A stretch of DNA of 64,000 nt from an uncultured Caulobacteraceae bacterium (GCA_937967425.1 CALBST010000117.1:1-64000); one strand, 5' to 3'; positions 7,801-18,000 are shown, numbered from the stretch's first letter. The notes: generated by a model not told the origin, from the sequence alone. A program made the numbers and translations.

Positions 7801-9375
7801 ATGAGTGAACGCATGCATCCGTTGCTACGGCCACGTTGGAGTTTGCTTTTCTGCGCGGGAGCTCTGGCCCTGATCGCCTACGCGCTTGCGATGCGCTCTC
7901 GGTGGGGCCTCAGCAACGCCGGCTGGTTGGAGAGTGGCGCGTGGAGCGCAACGCTTGACCTTTCTGTTGTGATCCTAGGAGCCGTCAGCCTAATGATGTT
8001 GGGCGCGGCGCTGACGCTGCCGCGACGCCAGCCTGGCGGATGGAGTGAAGAACTTTCACTCTACCGATCACGTTCCGCACTTTGTCGTGAAAATCCCAAA
8101 GCGGAAGCGCTGCGTTCTCTGTTCGCCGCAATGAGTGATGACGCCGTTCGGGTGGCGGCCAATTTGCCGGACCATTCGAGCGCCGGTCGCGCCGCCGCGG
8201 CGGCCGAGCTCAAGCAGCGGAATGCGTCAGCCACCGCGCCGCCCGCGCTGAGTGTCCCTAGTTTCTTTGGTCCAGAGCAATTACCTCGCGCTTCCGACAT
8301 TGTGTTTGGCGCTGGCGCCCGAATGCGGTCGATTGTTGCTGCGCTTAGCGTCTCCGGCTTCGCCATTGCCGTGGGGTTATTGGTGTGGAATTACTTTGGC
8401 GCTCAGCAACTGCATGCGCAGGCGTTGAGCGCCGGCATCTCCCCGTCCGTCCTTGCAACATTTGATGGCAATCCGGCGGTCACGGATGTTCCGCCCGAGC
8501 TCGCCACGTTCCCAGAAGCACATGCTATTGTTTTTCGTACCCACGTGGCGCTGATTGCCTGCGGCGTTTGGTTACTCTCATGGGTCTTGCTCAAGCTTGC
8601 GGAGTGGTTCCGCGCCTATCCAGTGCGCGTGTTGCTGCTGCGAAAGTTCAACGAACGCCGCCTTGGCGTTTTCTATAAACGATTGCTTGGCGAGGAGTTG
8701 CAGCCGCTGGGTCATGTTGTGGCGCTTGCCGACAAGCATGTCCGCCGCACAATGGGGTCCTGGTTCGCGCACCAGTTCTACGTCGCTACCTCATCATTCG
8801 GCGGGGCCATTTGGGTCGCATTGACCTTTCCAGTCGTGCTCGTCCTGCGCCTTTTCGACAGAACGCGGTGGGGACCCGCGTTCGTAACAACCGCGCGTGA
8901 CTTCCGCTTGCTTGCGCGCCGCCTCTACGACCGGATGGAACTCAACGTCGAGGCGTCGAGCGTCGCTCGCGCCTACCTCATTCGCACGTCGGATGCGTGG
9001 TGGAAGCTGGTGGCTGATGTCTTGTTGCGATCCGCCGACGTTATCGTTCTTGATCTGTCGAATGTCACGCAAGGCACGGCGTGGGAGATAGAGACCATCG
9101 GACGCCTGAATTTGTGGAGCCGCGTAACCTGCATAGCGCACGCCGACAGTGTGGCGTCGGCGACTAACCTCTCCGACATGTTCTCCGCCAACGGCGCAAG
9201 CCCCTTTCCCAATATCTTCGCTTACAATTCTGAGGGAATCATCACGGACAGAGCGGCATTTCGCGAACACCTGATCAACGCGCTGCGCGCTTCGGTCGAG
9301 ACCAAGTTCGCAGAGCATGCCGCGCAACAAGCCCCCTCGGTTCCTCTCTCTGCGACTCAGGTGTCTGCGCGATAA
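7801..9375 (+). CDS. Multi-pass membrane protein with a TIR-like cytosolic domain
   Basis: 524 residues. Hydrophobic segments lie at about 13-31, 54-73, 177-199, 246-268 and 333-350. Between and after them is an alpha/beta domain with a VRVLLLRKFNERR strand (275-287), VVALADKHVRR (306-316), a conserved WWK (400-402) and ADVIVLDLSNVTQGTAWEI (412-430). This strand-Arg-Phe, alanine-aspartate, Asp/Ser and Trp-Glu pattern recalls bacterial TIR-like and nucleotide-metabolising signalling domains in membrane proteins of unknown function. I cannot confirm a catalytic glutamate, and NADase activity should not be assumed. It follows a secreted TPR gene and is followed by about 490 bases of non-coding sequence. 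Confidence 0.6.
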   Translation: MSERMHPLLRPRWSLLFCAGALALIAYALAMRSRWGLSNAGWLESGAWSATLDLSVVILGAVSLMMLGAALTLPRRQPGGWSEELSLYRSRSALCRENPKAEALRSLFAAMSDDAVRVAANLPDHSSAGRAAAAAELKQRNASATAPPALSVPSFFGPEQLPRASDIVFGAGARMRSIVAALSVSGFAIAVGLLVWNYFGAQQLHAQALSAGISPSVLATFDGNPAVTDVPPELATFPEAHAIVFRTHVALIACGVWLLSWVLLKLAEWFRAYPVRVLLLRKFNERRLGVFYKRLLGEELQPLGHVVALADKHVRRTMGSWFAHQFYVATSSFGGAIWVALTFPVVLVLRLFDRTRWGPAFVTTARDFRLLARRLYDRMELNVEASSVARAYLIRTSDAWWKLVADVLLRSADVIVLDLSNVTQGTAWEIETIGRLNLWSRVTCIAHADSVASATNLSDMFSANGASPFPNIFAYNSEGIITDRAAFREHLINALRASVETKFAEHAAQQAPSVPLSATQVSAR

Positions 9376-9864
9376 CCTGCCTCCAAAACAGCCACTTATC
9401 GTTTCTTGCTGCACCAAGAGCGCCCCTCGTTAGCCGATTGTAGCTGCGCGGGGCTGGGCGTACGAGCGTTGGGAAAGGCGGCGATATCGTCTCATGGCTT
9501 TGCTCCACGACCTCGATCTAAGGTACGTGTTGCGTCGATCAGTTGAACGCGCAGGTTAAACCGGACGTTCCGTTCAACGACGTACGCATGCCCGGCGGCG
9601 GCGATGGTTGTTTCGGGTTGGCGCGCGTTAGGTCTGATTGCCCGAACAGGATTGGACTAGCCGGATAGGCGAGCGGCGCGCCGACGTGTCCGTTTCAGCG
9701 ATTTTCACTATTGTCATCCTGATGCGATGTGAAAAAATCTTTGCTCCCGCGCACGCGCGGCTTGGGTAGGCGGGCGCTAAGCCGCAGCACAGAAGCAACA
9801 AGACCTACCTAGCGACCGACTGAAGCCTGCCGCATCAAGTGCGGCAGGTCGCCTTTGCCATTTG
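9376..9864. other. Intergenic stretch without a recognised gene
   Basis: Between the end of the TIR-like membrane protein gene and the end of the convergent small gene I see no frame with coding character. One strong inverted repeat near the right end is listed separately. I found no promoter motif I would defend. Confidence 0.6.
9826..9848 (-). terminator. Perfect 9-bp hairpin, possible terminator
   Basis: CCTGCCGCA and TGCGGCAGG are perfectly complementary around a 5-base loop. The hairpin lies 17 bases past the stop of the minus-strand small gene, so it could end that transcript. No run of T follows on either strand, so an intrinsic terminator of the standard kind is not proven. Confidence 0.45.
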
Positions 9865-10065
9865 TCAGCTGGCGCCAAAGCGGTTTGCCGGCGAAGACCG
9901 CGCTAGCCATTCGTGCAGATCATCTTCGGTATCGATCGGGCCCGCCTCTGCAAAGATCTCGCGCACCATAAGGCGCACCGCGTCTCGTTCGAGCACGTCG
10001 GCGGCGGACGCGTCGCTCGTTGCGCTCAAGGGCCCGCCGCGGTCAGGATGCTCGACAATCGCCAT
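9865..10065 (-). CDS. Small hypothetical protein at the end of the GT39 gene
   Basis: 66 residues, overlapping the end of the glycosyltransferase gene by about 23 bases in another frame. The middle (ADVLERDAVRLMVREIFAEAG, charged and helical) and the DDLHEWLA stretch have ordinary soluble-protein composition. The overlap suggests coupled translation. I recognise no family. A frameshift extension of the upstream gene is an alternative, but the upstream C-terminus looks complete. Confidence 0.4.
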   Translation of the reverse strand: MAIVEHPDRGGPLSATSDASAADVLERDAVRLMVREIFAEAGPIDTEDDLHEWLARSSPANRFGAS

Positions 10066-11590
10066 CCACGCCTCGGAGCGGCCAATGGGCGAAACGATCG
10101 ATGCGCGTGCTGCTGCGACGCAACGGCGCCTCAACAAACCGCGGCGAGCCTTCAGGGAGCGGCAAGCCGCGGGTCGCCAAGAAGGCCGCCAAATCCGGCG
10201 GCAAATCATCACCCGCGTTGCGAGCGTTCCAAACCAGGACGCACTGACCGGCGCCGCCAAGACCGGGTTGCGGGACCACATAATTGGCGGCGTAGACGCG
10301 CGAGCCTGGGAACGCCAAGCGAAGATTACCAGCGAGATTGTAATGGTCGGCAACGAGGGTTCCGCCGCTGAAGCCATGGCTTGCGAGATCGTCAACGAGC
10401 GCCGGCGTCGCCATTTCTTCCCAGCAGCGATTGCAGGTACGATGCTGCAGCAACGCTCGCCCGCTCAACGCGCCAAAACCAAGCAGCGCCACGATCAAAA
10501 GACCCCACGCCCAGCGTCCCATCAGAGAAGTCGCGCCCGCGCGCCGGTCGAGCCACAAGAACACCGAGAGGGGCGCGGTGAGCAAAGCGAACGTGAAATA
10601 GCGTTCTTCAAACTGCGCTGCGCGCAGCACGAAGACATCCAGGATGAGAATGCCAAAGGCGAAGACGCTGATCAAAGGAACGGCGCGCTCCCAAGGCGCA
10701 AGCGGGCGCACCGGCGCGCCGGCGGCGCGCCAGGACAATGCCAGCATGACAAGCAGGAGGCCGGCATAGCTTAACGCGCCGACACCAAGCGCCCCAAGAC
10801 CAGCGAGAACATCCTGGAGATAGGGGGCGGGGGCTTCCGCACCCTGCTTTTCCACCAAGAACGCGATGAAATCGAAGCGCGGGCCGAGCATCCAAAGCGC
10901 GTGTGGCGCAAACAATGTGACCGCAACAGCTAAGCTCAGCAGCATGCGCCAATCGCCGAGAGTCGCGCGTAGGGCGCGCTGGGTGAGCATTGCCGCGACG
11001 AGCGGCGCGAAGAACAGGATGAAGGAATACTTCGCCAGAAAGCCCAGACCGATGAGGAGGCCGAAGATCGCGTAGTTGAGCAGCGTGCGCTGCTGGCTTA
11101 GGCGAATGGCCGCCCAAAGAACGGCCAGACAAGCCACCGCAAGCAAGAGCGTATGCGTAAGCGCGGTGTGAACAGTCCAAGCAAAAGGGGCGAGCATAGT
11201 CAGCGATAAAGCCGCAAGCGCCGCCATGGACGAACTTGAGAGCAGTCGTTTGCCGCAGAGAAACGCAAACACATAGCAGAGCCCGACGAGTGCGTATTTG
11301 AGAATGACGTGCGCTATCAGGTTGACGCCGAAAACGCCGTAGGCGCCCATCAGCAGCCAAGTGTGCAAAGGCGGATTGCGCGGATGATAGCCCCAGGCCC
11401 ACGCCTGCGCTGCGACCGCTTCTTGGACATCGTTCTTGCCGATATTCGGCGTCTCCCACAGACGAAGCGCTATGTGGGCGACGAGATAGAGTCCAATGAC
11501 GACCCAGAAAAAATAGGGAGAGCTGAGGACGTTTGTGCGGGTCGGCGGATTGGTCGCCGCGACTGCGCTCTCAACGACTGCGCTCATCAT
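10043..11590 (-). CDS. GT39/ArnT-like membrane glycosyltransferase
   Basis: 515 residues with about a dozen hydrophobic helices. The first periplasmic loop has NIGKNDVQEAVAAQAWAWGY followed by HPRNPPLHTWLL, the dolichyl-phosphate-mannose-type (PMT/ArnT, GT39) signature with its catalytic Asp and the NPPLH motif. Such enzymes move a sugar from a polyprenyl-phosphate donor to lipid A or another acceptor at the outer face of the inner membrane. The ATG pair near the start has GGAG at a suitable distance, and this start removes a proline/arginine-rich extension. The acceptor is unknown. Confidence 0.82.
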   Translation of the reverse strand: MMSAVVESAVAATNPPTRTNVLSSPYFFWVVIGLYLVAHIALRLWETPNIGKNDVQEAVAAQAWAWGYHPRNPPLHTWLLMGAYGVFGVNLIAHVILKYALVGLCYVFAFLCGKRLLSSSSMAALAALSLTMLAPFAWTVHTALTHTLLLAVACLAVLWAAIRLSQQRTLLNYAIFGLLIGLGFLAKYSFILFFAPLVAAMLTQRALRATLGDWRMLLSLAVAVTLFAPHALWMLGPRFDFIAFLVEKQGAEAPAPYLQDVLAGLGALGVGALSYAGLLLVMLALSWRAAGAPVRPLAPWERAVPLISVFAFGILILDVFVLRAAQFEERYFTFALLTAPLSVFLWLDRRAGATSLMGRWAWGLLIVALLGFGALSGRALLQHRTCNRCWEEMATPALVDDLASHGFSGGTLVADHYNLAGNLRLAFPGSRVYAANYVVPQPGLGGAGQCVLVWNARNAGDDLPPDLAAFLATRGLPLPEGSPRFVEAPLRRSSTRIDRFAHWPLRGVDGDCRAS

Positions 11591-11816
11591 TGGCGCTCCG
11601 GCGCCCGCTGCGACTGCGCCGCATATGCGGACGCGCGTGGGCGACGGCTTCAAGCGTTAGGCGCGCGCGCATTGGCGGGGTCTTTCGCGCAGGTTGAAGT
11701 TTCCCAATGTCAGGGAGCAAACGGCAAAACCTGAGAGATCATTGGGAAACCCCAATTTGACGCGCCTGCTAGCAAGGGTAGCGTCTTGTCGGGGCGTAAG
11801 GCACCGGAGGTTCGCG

Positions 11817-12143
11817 ATGACGACGGCCGCGCAAACAAGTTATGCATCTGGCGCGATCGTTTCGCGGGCCGCCTCGTTCGCCGCGTCAGCAATCGCCGCT
11901 ATCGTATATGTGGGTGTCTGCGGGACCGCGGCTCTCTACTTAACCGACGGCGGATTTGAAATTCTCGCTGCAACTTTTATCGGCGCGGCCTTTGGCGCAA
12001 CGGCAAAAGCAGGATTCGATTCCAGATTCGAGCGCGTCTCCAGCTATTCCTATGCTGGCATGTGGGTCGGCATCATGCTTGCTGGCCTATTGCATGAGCC
12101 GCTGGCACGGCTGTTTGATTTGGCGCGATTGGTGTTGACGTAG
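11817..12143 (+). CDS. Hypothetical small membrane protein
   Basis: 108 residues with three hydrophobic segments (about 17-40, 44-65 and 80-97). An exact GGAGG ribosome-binding site precedes the ATG and fixes the start. It reads as a real inner-membrane protein but shows no motif I can name. It converges with a 59-residue frame on the opposite strand. Confidence 0.6.
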   Translation: MTTAAQTSYASGAIVSRAASFAASAIAAIVYVGVCGTAALYLTDGGFEILAATFIGAAFGATAKAGFDSRFERVSSYSYAGMWVGIMLAGLLHEPLARLFDLARLVLT

Positions 12144-12161
12144 GCCATCTCAGACTTGTGA

Positions 12162-12341
12162 TCAGCGGTCTGGCGGATCCTCGTCACGGGGTCGTTCTGC
12201 CTCAGATCGTCTTTTGCGACGGGCGAGGAAGTGAGTGATCTCGGCCCATGCGACGATGCCGCCGAAGAACAAGAGACCGAGCGCGAACACCGTGCGCGGG
12301 TCGAGCGCGATTTGGAGAAAGGCGTGCACCGGGGCTCCCAT
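12162..12341 (-). CDS. Small membrane protein, 59 residues
   Basis: An ATG-to-TGA frame encoding one hydrophobic helix (about residues 4-36, with VFALGLLFFGGIVAWAEI) followed by HFLARRKRRSEAERPRDEDPPDR, a strongly basic then acidic tail. This is the standard layout of a single-span inner-membrane protein with a cytoplasmic tail. It lies about 160 bases after the stop of the sensor kinase gene on the same strand and may be the last gene of that cluster. I recognise no family. Confidence 0.5.
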   Translation of the reverse strand: MGAPVHAFLQIALDPRTVFALGLLFFGGIVAWAEITHFLARRKRRSEAERPRDEDPPDR

Positions 12342-12503
12342 GTCTCAGGCGGCGGCCGAGTTGTTGCGCGTTGTCGGGAAGATTGTATCTCTAACACGCC
12401 TGCGTCTGGCGCCACTGAAAGCCGCAGCAGCGCGCGAGACACGAGACCACCTGATTTGCTTGCGCCCCTTTAGGCTCGGACCAGCGGCGGCCCGGTCGCC
12501 ACT

Positions 12504-13877
12504 TTAGTCAAATGTTAGGGTGACCCGCAGCCCCGGGCGCGCATCTTCGAGAACAAGTTCAGCATCGTGCAGGCGCGCAATCGCTGCGACGATGCTCAAG
12601 CCGATGCCAGCGCCGGGGCCGCCGCGGCTTCGCTCTAGTCGGTAAAAACGCTTGAGCACCGCCTCACGCTCATCAGTGGGTATGCCAGGTCCGTTGTCGG
12701 CGACACTGACGTGTGCGCGCGCGTCCTTGAACGTGCGCACCATGATGGTCGCGCCCGCCGGAGTGTGGCGGATCGCGTTGTCGAGAAGATTGGCGAGCGC
12801 CTGTGCGACCAGATCCTTGTCCGCGTTCGTCGGCGCTCGGGCTGCTTGAACAATGAGGTGGCGGCCCCCTGCTTCGATATCCGGGCGGAAAGCATCAGCC
12901 ACACGCTCGGCAAGCTCGGCGAGATCGAGCGGGACAAGGCGGGCAATATCTGGAGAGGCGTCGAGTTCGGCGACACGCAACATGGCGTCGAACGTGCGCA
13001 GGACTTCGCTGAGCCGTGCGTCAGCGGCCTCGATCGCGGCCTCGCGCGTAGCCCCATCGGCGCCGGCCGCGCGCGCCCGCTCCAGCTGTTGACGCACGTG
13101 CGAGAGCGGGGTGCGTAGGTCGTGGGCGACGTCAGTGGAGACTTCACGCACGTTGGCGATAAGCGATTCAACCCGATCGAGCATGGCGTTGAATGACGCC
13201 GACAATTCGTCGAGATCGTTGCGTCCGGCTCCCGTTTCAGATGGCGCGCGCGCGCCTAGCTCACCCGCTGACACAGCGCGCGACACCGCCATCAATTGAT
13301 CGACCTGGCGAAGCGAACGGCGGGTCAACCAAACTGAGGCCGCCAATCCCGCGAGCAGGCAAGTCAATCCCACCCAAGCCAGGGTCGCAAACAACAGATC
13401 GCGCAGGTGCTCCTCGCGCGCCAAGTCCTCGCCAACCGCCAAAAGCGATCCATCGCCCAATTGCACGGTTTGCACCAGCAGACGTTCGACTTCGTCGCGC
13501 TCCTCGTTTCCCTCTTCGCCAACCTCGTCCGGCTCCTCGACCTCCGGCAATTCGAGTTCTGACCAGCCGACGCGAGTTGCTGGCAATTCCGCGAAACGAA
13601 CGCTGCCGGAGGCATCTACCAAGCCGTAATCCAACGAGCCTGGGCGGCCTGACCGGGTTTCGATGGCAAGCACAACGGCTTCCAGCCCTTCTGCGCCAAA
13701 CTCGTCACTCAGCGCGGCCACTTCGGTGGCGATACGTTGCTGCAATTCTTCGCGCGCAGCGTCACGGGTGGCCAGCCAGGCGAAGATCGCCGTGGCGCAA
13801 AACGCCAATGTCAACAAGCCCGCATGCAGGATCGCCAGCCTGACGCTCGTTGATGCGAAGAGACGGCTAGTCTGCAC
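12504..13877 (-). CDS. Sensor histidine kinase with acidic periplasmic domain
   Basis: 457 residues. TM1 is about 12-34, a periplasmic domain 35-160, TM2 163-185, HAMP 188-240. The H-box is STDVAHDLRTPLSHVR with His252. N-box LANLLDNAIRHTPAG (361-375) and G-boxes VADNGPGIP and GAGIGLSIV follow. The periplasmic part has a dense acidic run around 110-131 (for example EVEEPDEVGEEGNEERDEV), which could bind cations. Its start overlaps the response-regulator stop by 11 bases. The overall form is that of QseC/CusS-type kinases. It sits downstream of an RND pump and a PepSY protein, which it probably regulates; the signal is not known. Confidence 0.92.
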   Translation of the reverse strand: MQTSRLFASTSVRLAILHAGLLTLAFCATAIFAWLATRDAAREELQQRIATEVAALSDEFGAEGLEAVVLAIETRSGRPGSLDYGLVDASGSVRFAELPATRVGWSELELPEVEEPDEVGEEGNEERDEVERLLVQTVQLGDGSLLAVGEDLAREEHLRDLLFATLAWVGLTCLLAGLAASVWLTRRSLRQVDQLMAVSRAVSAGELGARAPSETGAGRNDLDELSASFNAMLDRVESLIANVREVSTDVAHDLRTPLSHVRQQLERARAAGADGATREAAIEAADARLSEVLRTFDAMLRVAELDASPDIARLVPLDLAELAERVADAFRPDIEAGGRHLIVQAARAPTNADKDLVAQALANLLDNAIRHTPAGATIMVRTFKDARAHVSVADNGPGIPTDEREAVLKRFYRLERSRGGPGAGIGLSIVAAIARLHDAELVLEDARPGLRVTLTFD

Positions 13878-14544
13878 GGATCACATAGCCCGCGCCGCGA
13901 ATAGTGTGGATAAGCGGCGCCGTGGCGCCGGGGTCGATCTTGGCGCGCAGACGGCTGATGTGGGTTTCGACAATGTTGGTGCGCGGATCGAAGTGAAAAT
14001 CCCACACACCTTCAAGCAGCATCGTGCGGGTCACCACACGCCCGGCGTTCAGCATCAGGAATTCAAGCAACTGAAATTCGCGCGGCTGCAGATCGATGTC
14101 CTGATCGCCGCGGCGCACGATGCGGCGCAAGCGGTCAAGACTGAGATCGCCGACTTGCAGCAGCGATGGCTCGGGCGCGCGTAGCGGAGCGCGGCGCGCA
14201 AGCGCGGCGACCCGTGCTTGCAATTCGGCAAAGGAGAATGGCTTGACAAGATAGTCGTCGCCGCCCGCCTCCAATCCGGCAATGCGGTCCGAAACCGCCC
14301 CCATGGCGGTCAGAAACAATATGGGCGTCTGCGCGCCCATGGCGCGCAGCGACTTGACGGCCGACAAGCCGTCGATTCCCGGCAACATGCGATCGACGAT
14401 GAGCACATCGAAGGCGCCGTCGGCAGCTCTGAAAAGCCCATCCTTGCCATCGCGCGCACTCTCAACCACGTGCCCCGCCTCTTTCAGGCCGCGCGACACG
14501 TATTCACCGGTCTCTTCATCGTCTTCGATCAGCAGAATGCGCAT
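13867..14544 (-). CDS. OmpR-family response regulator
   Basis: 225 residues. The receiver domain has the acidic pair at residues 8-9, the phosphoacceptor Asp51 in LIVDRMLPG, the Thr in LFLTAMG and the Lys in YLVKPFSF. The C-terminal winged helix contains LQPREFQLLEFLMLNAGRVVTRTMLLEGVW and the terminal HTIRGAGYVIR. The ATG chosen gives MRILLIEDDEE, the family-standard start. It overlaps the sensor kinase gene, and both follow a PepSY gene, so the three probably form one transcript controlling the adjacent RND pump. Confidence 0.93.
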   Translation of the reverse strand: MRILLIEDDEETGEYVSRGLKEAGHVVESARDGKDGLFRAADGAFDVLIVDRMLPGIDGLSAVKSLRAMGAQTPILFLTAMGAVSDRIAGLEAGGDDYLVKPFSFAELQARVAALARRAPLRAPEPSLLQVGDLSLDRLRRIVRRGDQDIDLQPREFQLLEFLMLNAGRVVTRTMLLEGVWDFHFDPRTNIVETHISRLRAKIDPGATAPLIHTIRGAGYVIRAD

Positions 14545-14604
14545 GCGGTATCCAATCGCGGGCTGGCGCCCCAAATCACCGGGGCGCCAGTTTGGCGAGC
14601 GAGC

Positions 14605-14961
14605 TTAGTCGTCGTCGCCGTCTTCGTCATGCTCGGCGTCGGCGGCGCTGGCCTGCAGGACCGCCCCAGTCTGCGCATCGATGCGGACTTCTTGGGCGGC
14701 CCCGGAGGCGCCTGCGACCTCCACTTCATAGAAGAGCGCACCGTGTTCTTCCTCGATGCCGGCCTCGTAAGCGCGACCGCCGGCATGGCGTTCGGCGGCT
14801 TGGGCGGCGTCAGCCAGCGAGATGCGGGCTTGGGCGATCGCGGCGCTGTCGGACCGATCGTCGTCGCCAGCCCGGGCGCCTGACGCCCAAGCGCCGCCAG
14901 CGGCGAGCAGCGAAAGAGCAAGAGCGCCGCCAGCCATGGCAGTGATCGTGGATTTCTTCAT
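14605..14961 (-). CDS. PepSY domain protein, secreted, with an acidic tail
   Basis: 118 residues: a signal peptide (KKS, hydrophobic 6-26, then AWASG), followed by a PepSY module (ARISLADAAQAAERHAGGRAYEAGIEEEHGALFYEVEVAG, then VRIDAQTGAVL). It ends in an acidic tail AEHDEDGDDD. Secreted PepSY proteins often sit beside QseBC-like two-component systems. It comes first in the apparent operon with the response regulator and kinase, 60 bases upstream of the regulator. Acidic regions occur in both this protein and the kinase sensor domain, which suggests cation-dependent interaction (inference). Confidence 0.88.
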   Translation of the reverse strand: MKKSTITAMAGGALALSLLAAGGAWASGARAGDDDRSDSAAIAQARISLADAAQAAERHAGGRAYEAGIEEEHGALFYEVEVAGASGAAQEVRIDAQTGAVLQASAADAEHDEDGDDD

Positions 14962-15066
14962 CGGGGGACCTCTAAGCATCGTCGCGGGGAGGATGCGACG
15001 AAGGCAGGTTGCTATGGCGCGCCTTGGCGGCGTCTGACCGGCTCTATACCAATCCGCAACCTCCCC

Positions 15067-18000
15067 TCACCCGTCGACTTGCGGCAGCGCTGGTTGGGTC
15101 CTGGACCGACGATATCCTCCGCTCGCGGCGAAGTAGATCGCCGGCATGATCAAGAGCGCGAGCGGCGCTGCGAAGACAAGACCAGAAATGATCGCGATCG
15201 CGAGCGGACGTTGCATGGCAGAACCTGCACCGAGCCCGAGCGCCAATGGCGACAGCGCCAGAATGGCAATCAATGTGGTCATCAAAATTGGCCGCAAGCG
15301 CGCGGCGCCCGCGGCAATGAGGTCGGACTTCTCCGCTTTGCGCGAGGCGTCAATTTCGGCGAAGTAGAAAACAGCGATTTCGGTGACGATGCCGATGATC
15401 ATCGTCATGCCCATCAGCGCTGAAATGTTGAGTTCAACGCCGGTCAGCCAAAGCCCCAGATAGACTGCAAGCGCGGATAAAGCCGCGACGCTCATGATTG
15501 CCGCGACGATTGCCATGTTCTCGTAGAGGTATAGGAGCAGCGCCGCGACCAGGAGCGCCGCTGCCGCGAGCACGATCGTCAAATCGCGAAACGACTTCTG
15601 TTGCTCCTGATAGAGGCCGCCGAATGAAATGGTGACGCCAGGCGGCAGATTGACACTTCGCAAGGACGCTCGAATGTCATTGATCGCCGATCCGAGATCG
15701 CGGCCCTCGAGCCGTGCGGTGACTGCGATCATGTCGCGCAAATCCTCTCGGACGATTTGCGGCTGTCCCACCGCAATGGCTATGTCGGCCACCCGCGATA
15801 GCGGCAGCACTGCGCCAGCCTGCGTGCGAATCGTCATCGCCTGCAGACGCGACAATCGTTCGCGCACGTCGCCGCCGGCCCAAACGCGGACGGGGACGAT
15901 TTTTTCGCCCTGCTGAATGCCGCTTGGGGTGACGCCGCCGAGTTGGCTCTCAATGGCGGCGCGCACTTCTTCTGGCGTCAACCCCTCGATCGCCGCGCGC
16001 GTGCGATCGATGCTGACATCGATCGCGTCGCCGGCGATAAGGACGCCATTGAAAACTTCAACAACGCCGCGCACCTGACCCGCTTGCTGGGCGACCGCGT
16101 CAGCGATGGGGATGAGGTCGGCAGATGGCGCGCCCGTGATCTTGATCTCGATCGGCTGGGGGTTGGAGATAAGATCGCCGATCAGATCTTCCATGAGCTG
16201 TGCGGTCTCGACCTGGAGCGCCGGAACGCGCGCCGCAAGCCGCCCACGAAGATCACTCATCACGGCTTCGATGTCGCGCCGCGGCAACGGGTGCAAGCGG
16301 ATGAAAAGATCGCCCTCATTGGCCTCAGTCAGGCCGCCGCCCAATTGCAGCCCGGTGCGCCGCGAATAGTTTGCGACCTCCGGAGTAGCGCGCACCTCTT
16401 CTTCAAGAAGCCGCACCAAGCGGTCAGTCTCGGCGAGTGATGTTCCAGGCGGGGCTTTGTAGTCGAGGATGAAGCCGCCCTCGTCCATCGCCGGCATGAA
16501 ACCCGATCCGACGCGGGTCGCCGCAAAGCCGCCGACCACGATGAACGCGGCCGCAACGGCGAGCGGAATCAAAGGCCGCCCAAGAATGAGCGCCAACAAC
16601 CCCTGGTATGCGCCGCGCAAGCGTCCCAATAACGGCCCGCCATGTTCGAGACGCTCGGCTTGATCGCGCGAAAGAAGATGTTGCGCCGCGAACGGCACGA
16701 TAATGAGCGCGCAAAAGTACGACACGAAAAGCGCGATCGCCATCGTCACCGCCAAGGCGCGGAAGAAGCCGCCGGTGACGCCGTCGACAAAGGCGAGCGG
16801 CGCGAACACGACGACGGTTGCAAACGAAGAACCGGTGAGCGGTTTGATCATCTCGGCGGCGCCATGACGGACATCGCCGTCGCCCGCGGCCGAGCGCTTG
16901 GCGATATGTTCAAGCATCACCACGGCGTCATCTATGATGAGCCCGACCGCCGCCGCCATGCCGCCCAGCGTCATGATGTTGAAGCTTTGCCCCAAAGCCG
17001 AAAGACCCAAAACGCTCGCCGCCAGCACCAAAGGCAGAATGAGTGCGATGACGAGCGTTTTGGCTTGGCGGAGAAAACCAAATAGCACCGCTGCCGCAAG
17101 CAACGCGCCGATCAGGATGGCGTCCCGCACGCTGCCCGCTGCCTGGGTGACGAGTTCGGATTGGTCGTAATAGTTCGCGAGCCGCACGTCGGATGGAAGA
17201 TGCTGACGCAATTGCGCCAATTCGGCGCGCACGGCGCTGGCGAGCGCGACAGTGTTGGCGCCTGGCTGCTGGCGCACATTGATGAGGACGGCGTCGCGTC
17301 CGTCAGCGCTGACGCGCGTATAGTCGGGCGCGACGCCCTCGCGGACATCGGCTACGTCAGAGAGTTCGACGATGCCCGCTTGGCCGGTGCGCAGAATGGT
17401 CGCGCCCACGTCATCGGCGGACGTCAATTGTGATTGGATAAGCGTAAGATAGAGTCGATGACGATCCTCAATGCGGCCGACCGAGGCGACCAGATTGTTG
17501 GCGCTGAGCGCCGTCGCCACATCATGCGCCGTGAGGCCAAGTGCGCGCAGACGTTCAGGATCGATGTCGACTTGGATTTCAGCTTGTCGACCGCCCAGCA
17601 CCTCGACTTGGCCCACGCCCTCAATCGCAGAGATCGCCGGCGCGATCTGATAATAAGCGATGTCGCGCAAACGCACCTGATCGGCGTTGGCCGATGTCAG
17701 GCTGACGCCGAGAAACGGAAAGACGGTGGGGTCCATGCGCCGGACGCGGTAGACAACGCCGGCCGGCAGGTCGGGCAGAGTGCGCGCGATCAGCGCATCA
17801 GTCTGCAGCATGGCCGCGACCATGTCGTCGCGCCAACCGAACGTGATTGAGATTTCCGCCGATCCGCGCGAACTGGTTGACCGTATCCGGCGTACGCCGG
17901 GAACTTCACGCAACGATTGTTCGAGCGGGCGCGTGACTTCGATGACCATTCGGTCGACGGGCCTGTCGCCCGCATCGACGCTCACAACCACGCGCGGAAA

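Noticed and set aside
9839..10774. 311-codon plus-strand frame antisense to the GT39 gene
   Set aside because: No recognisable domain, charged composition, and it begins inside a hairpin. The GT39 gene on the other strand is well supported.
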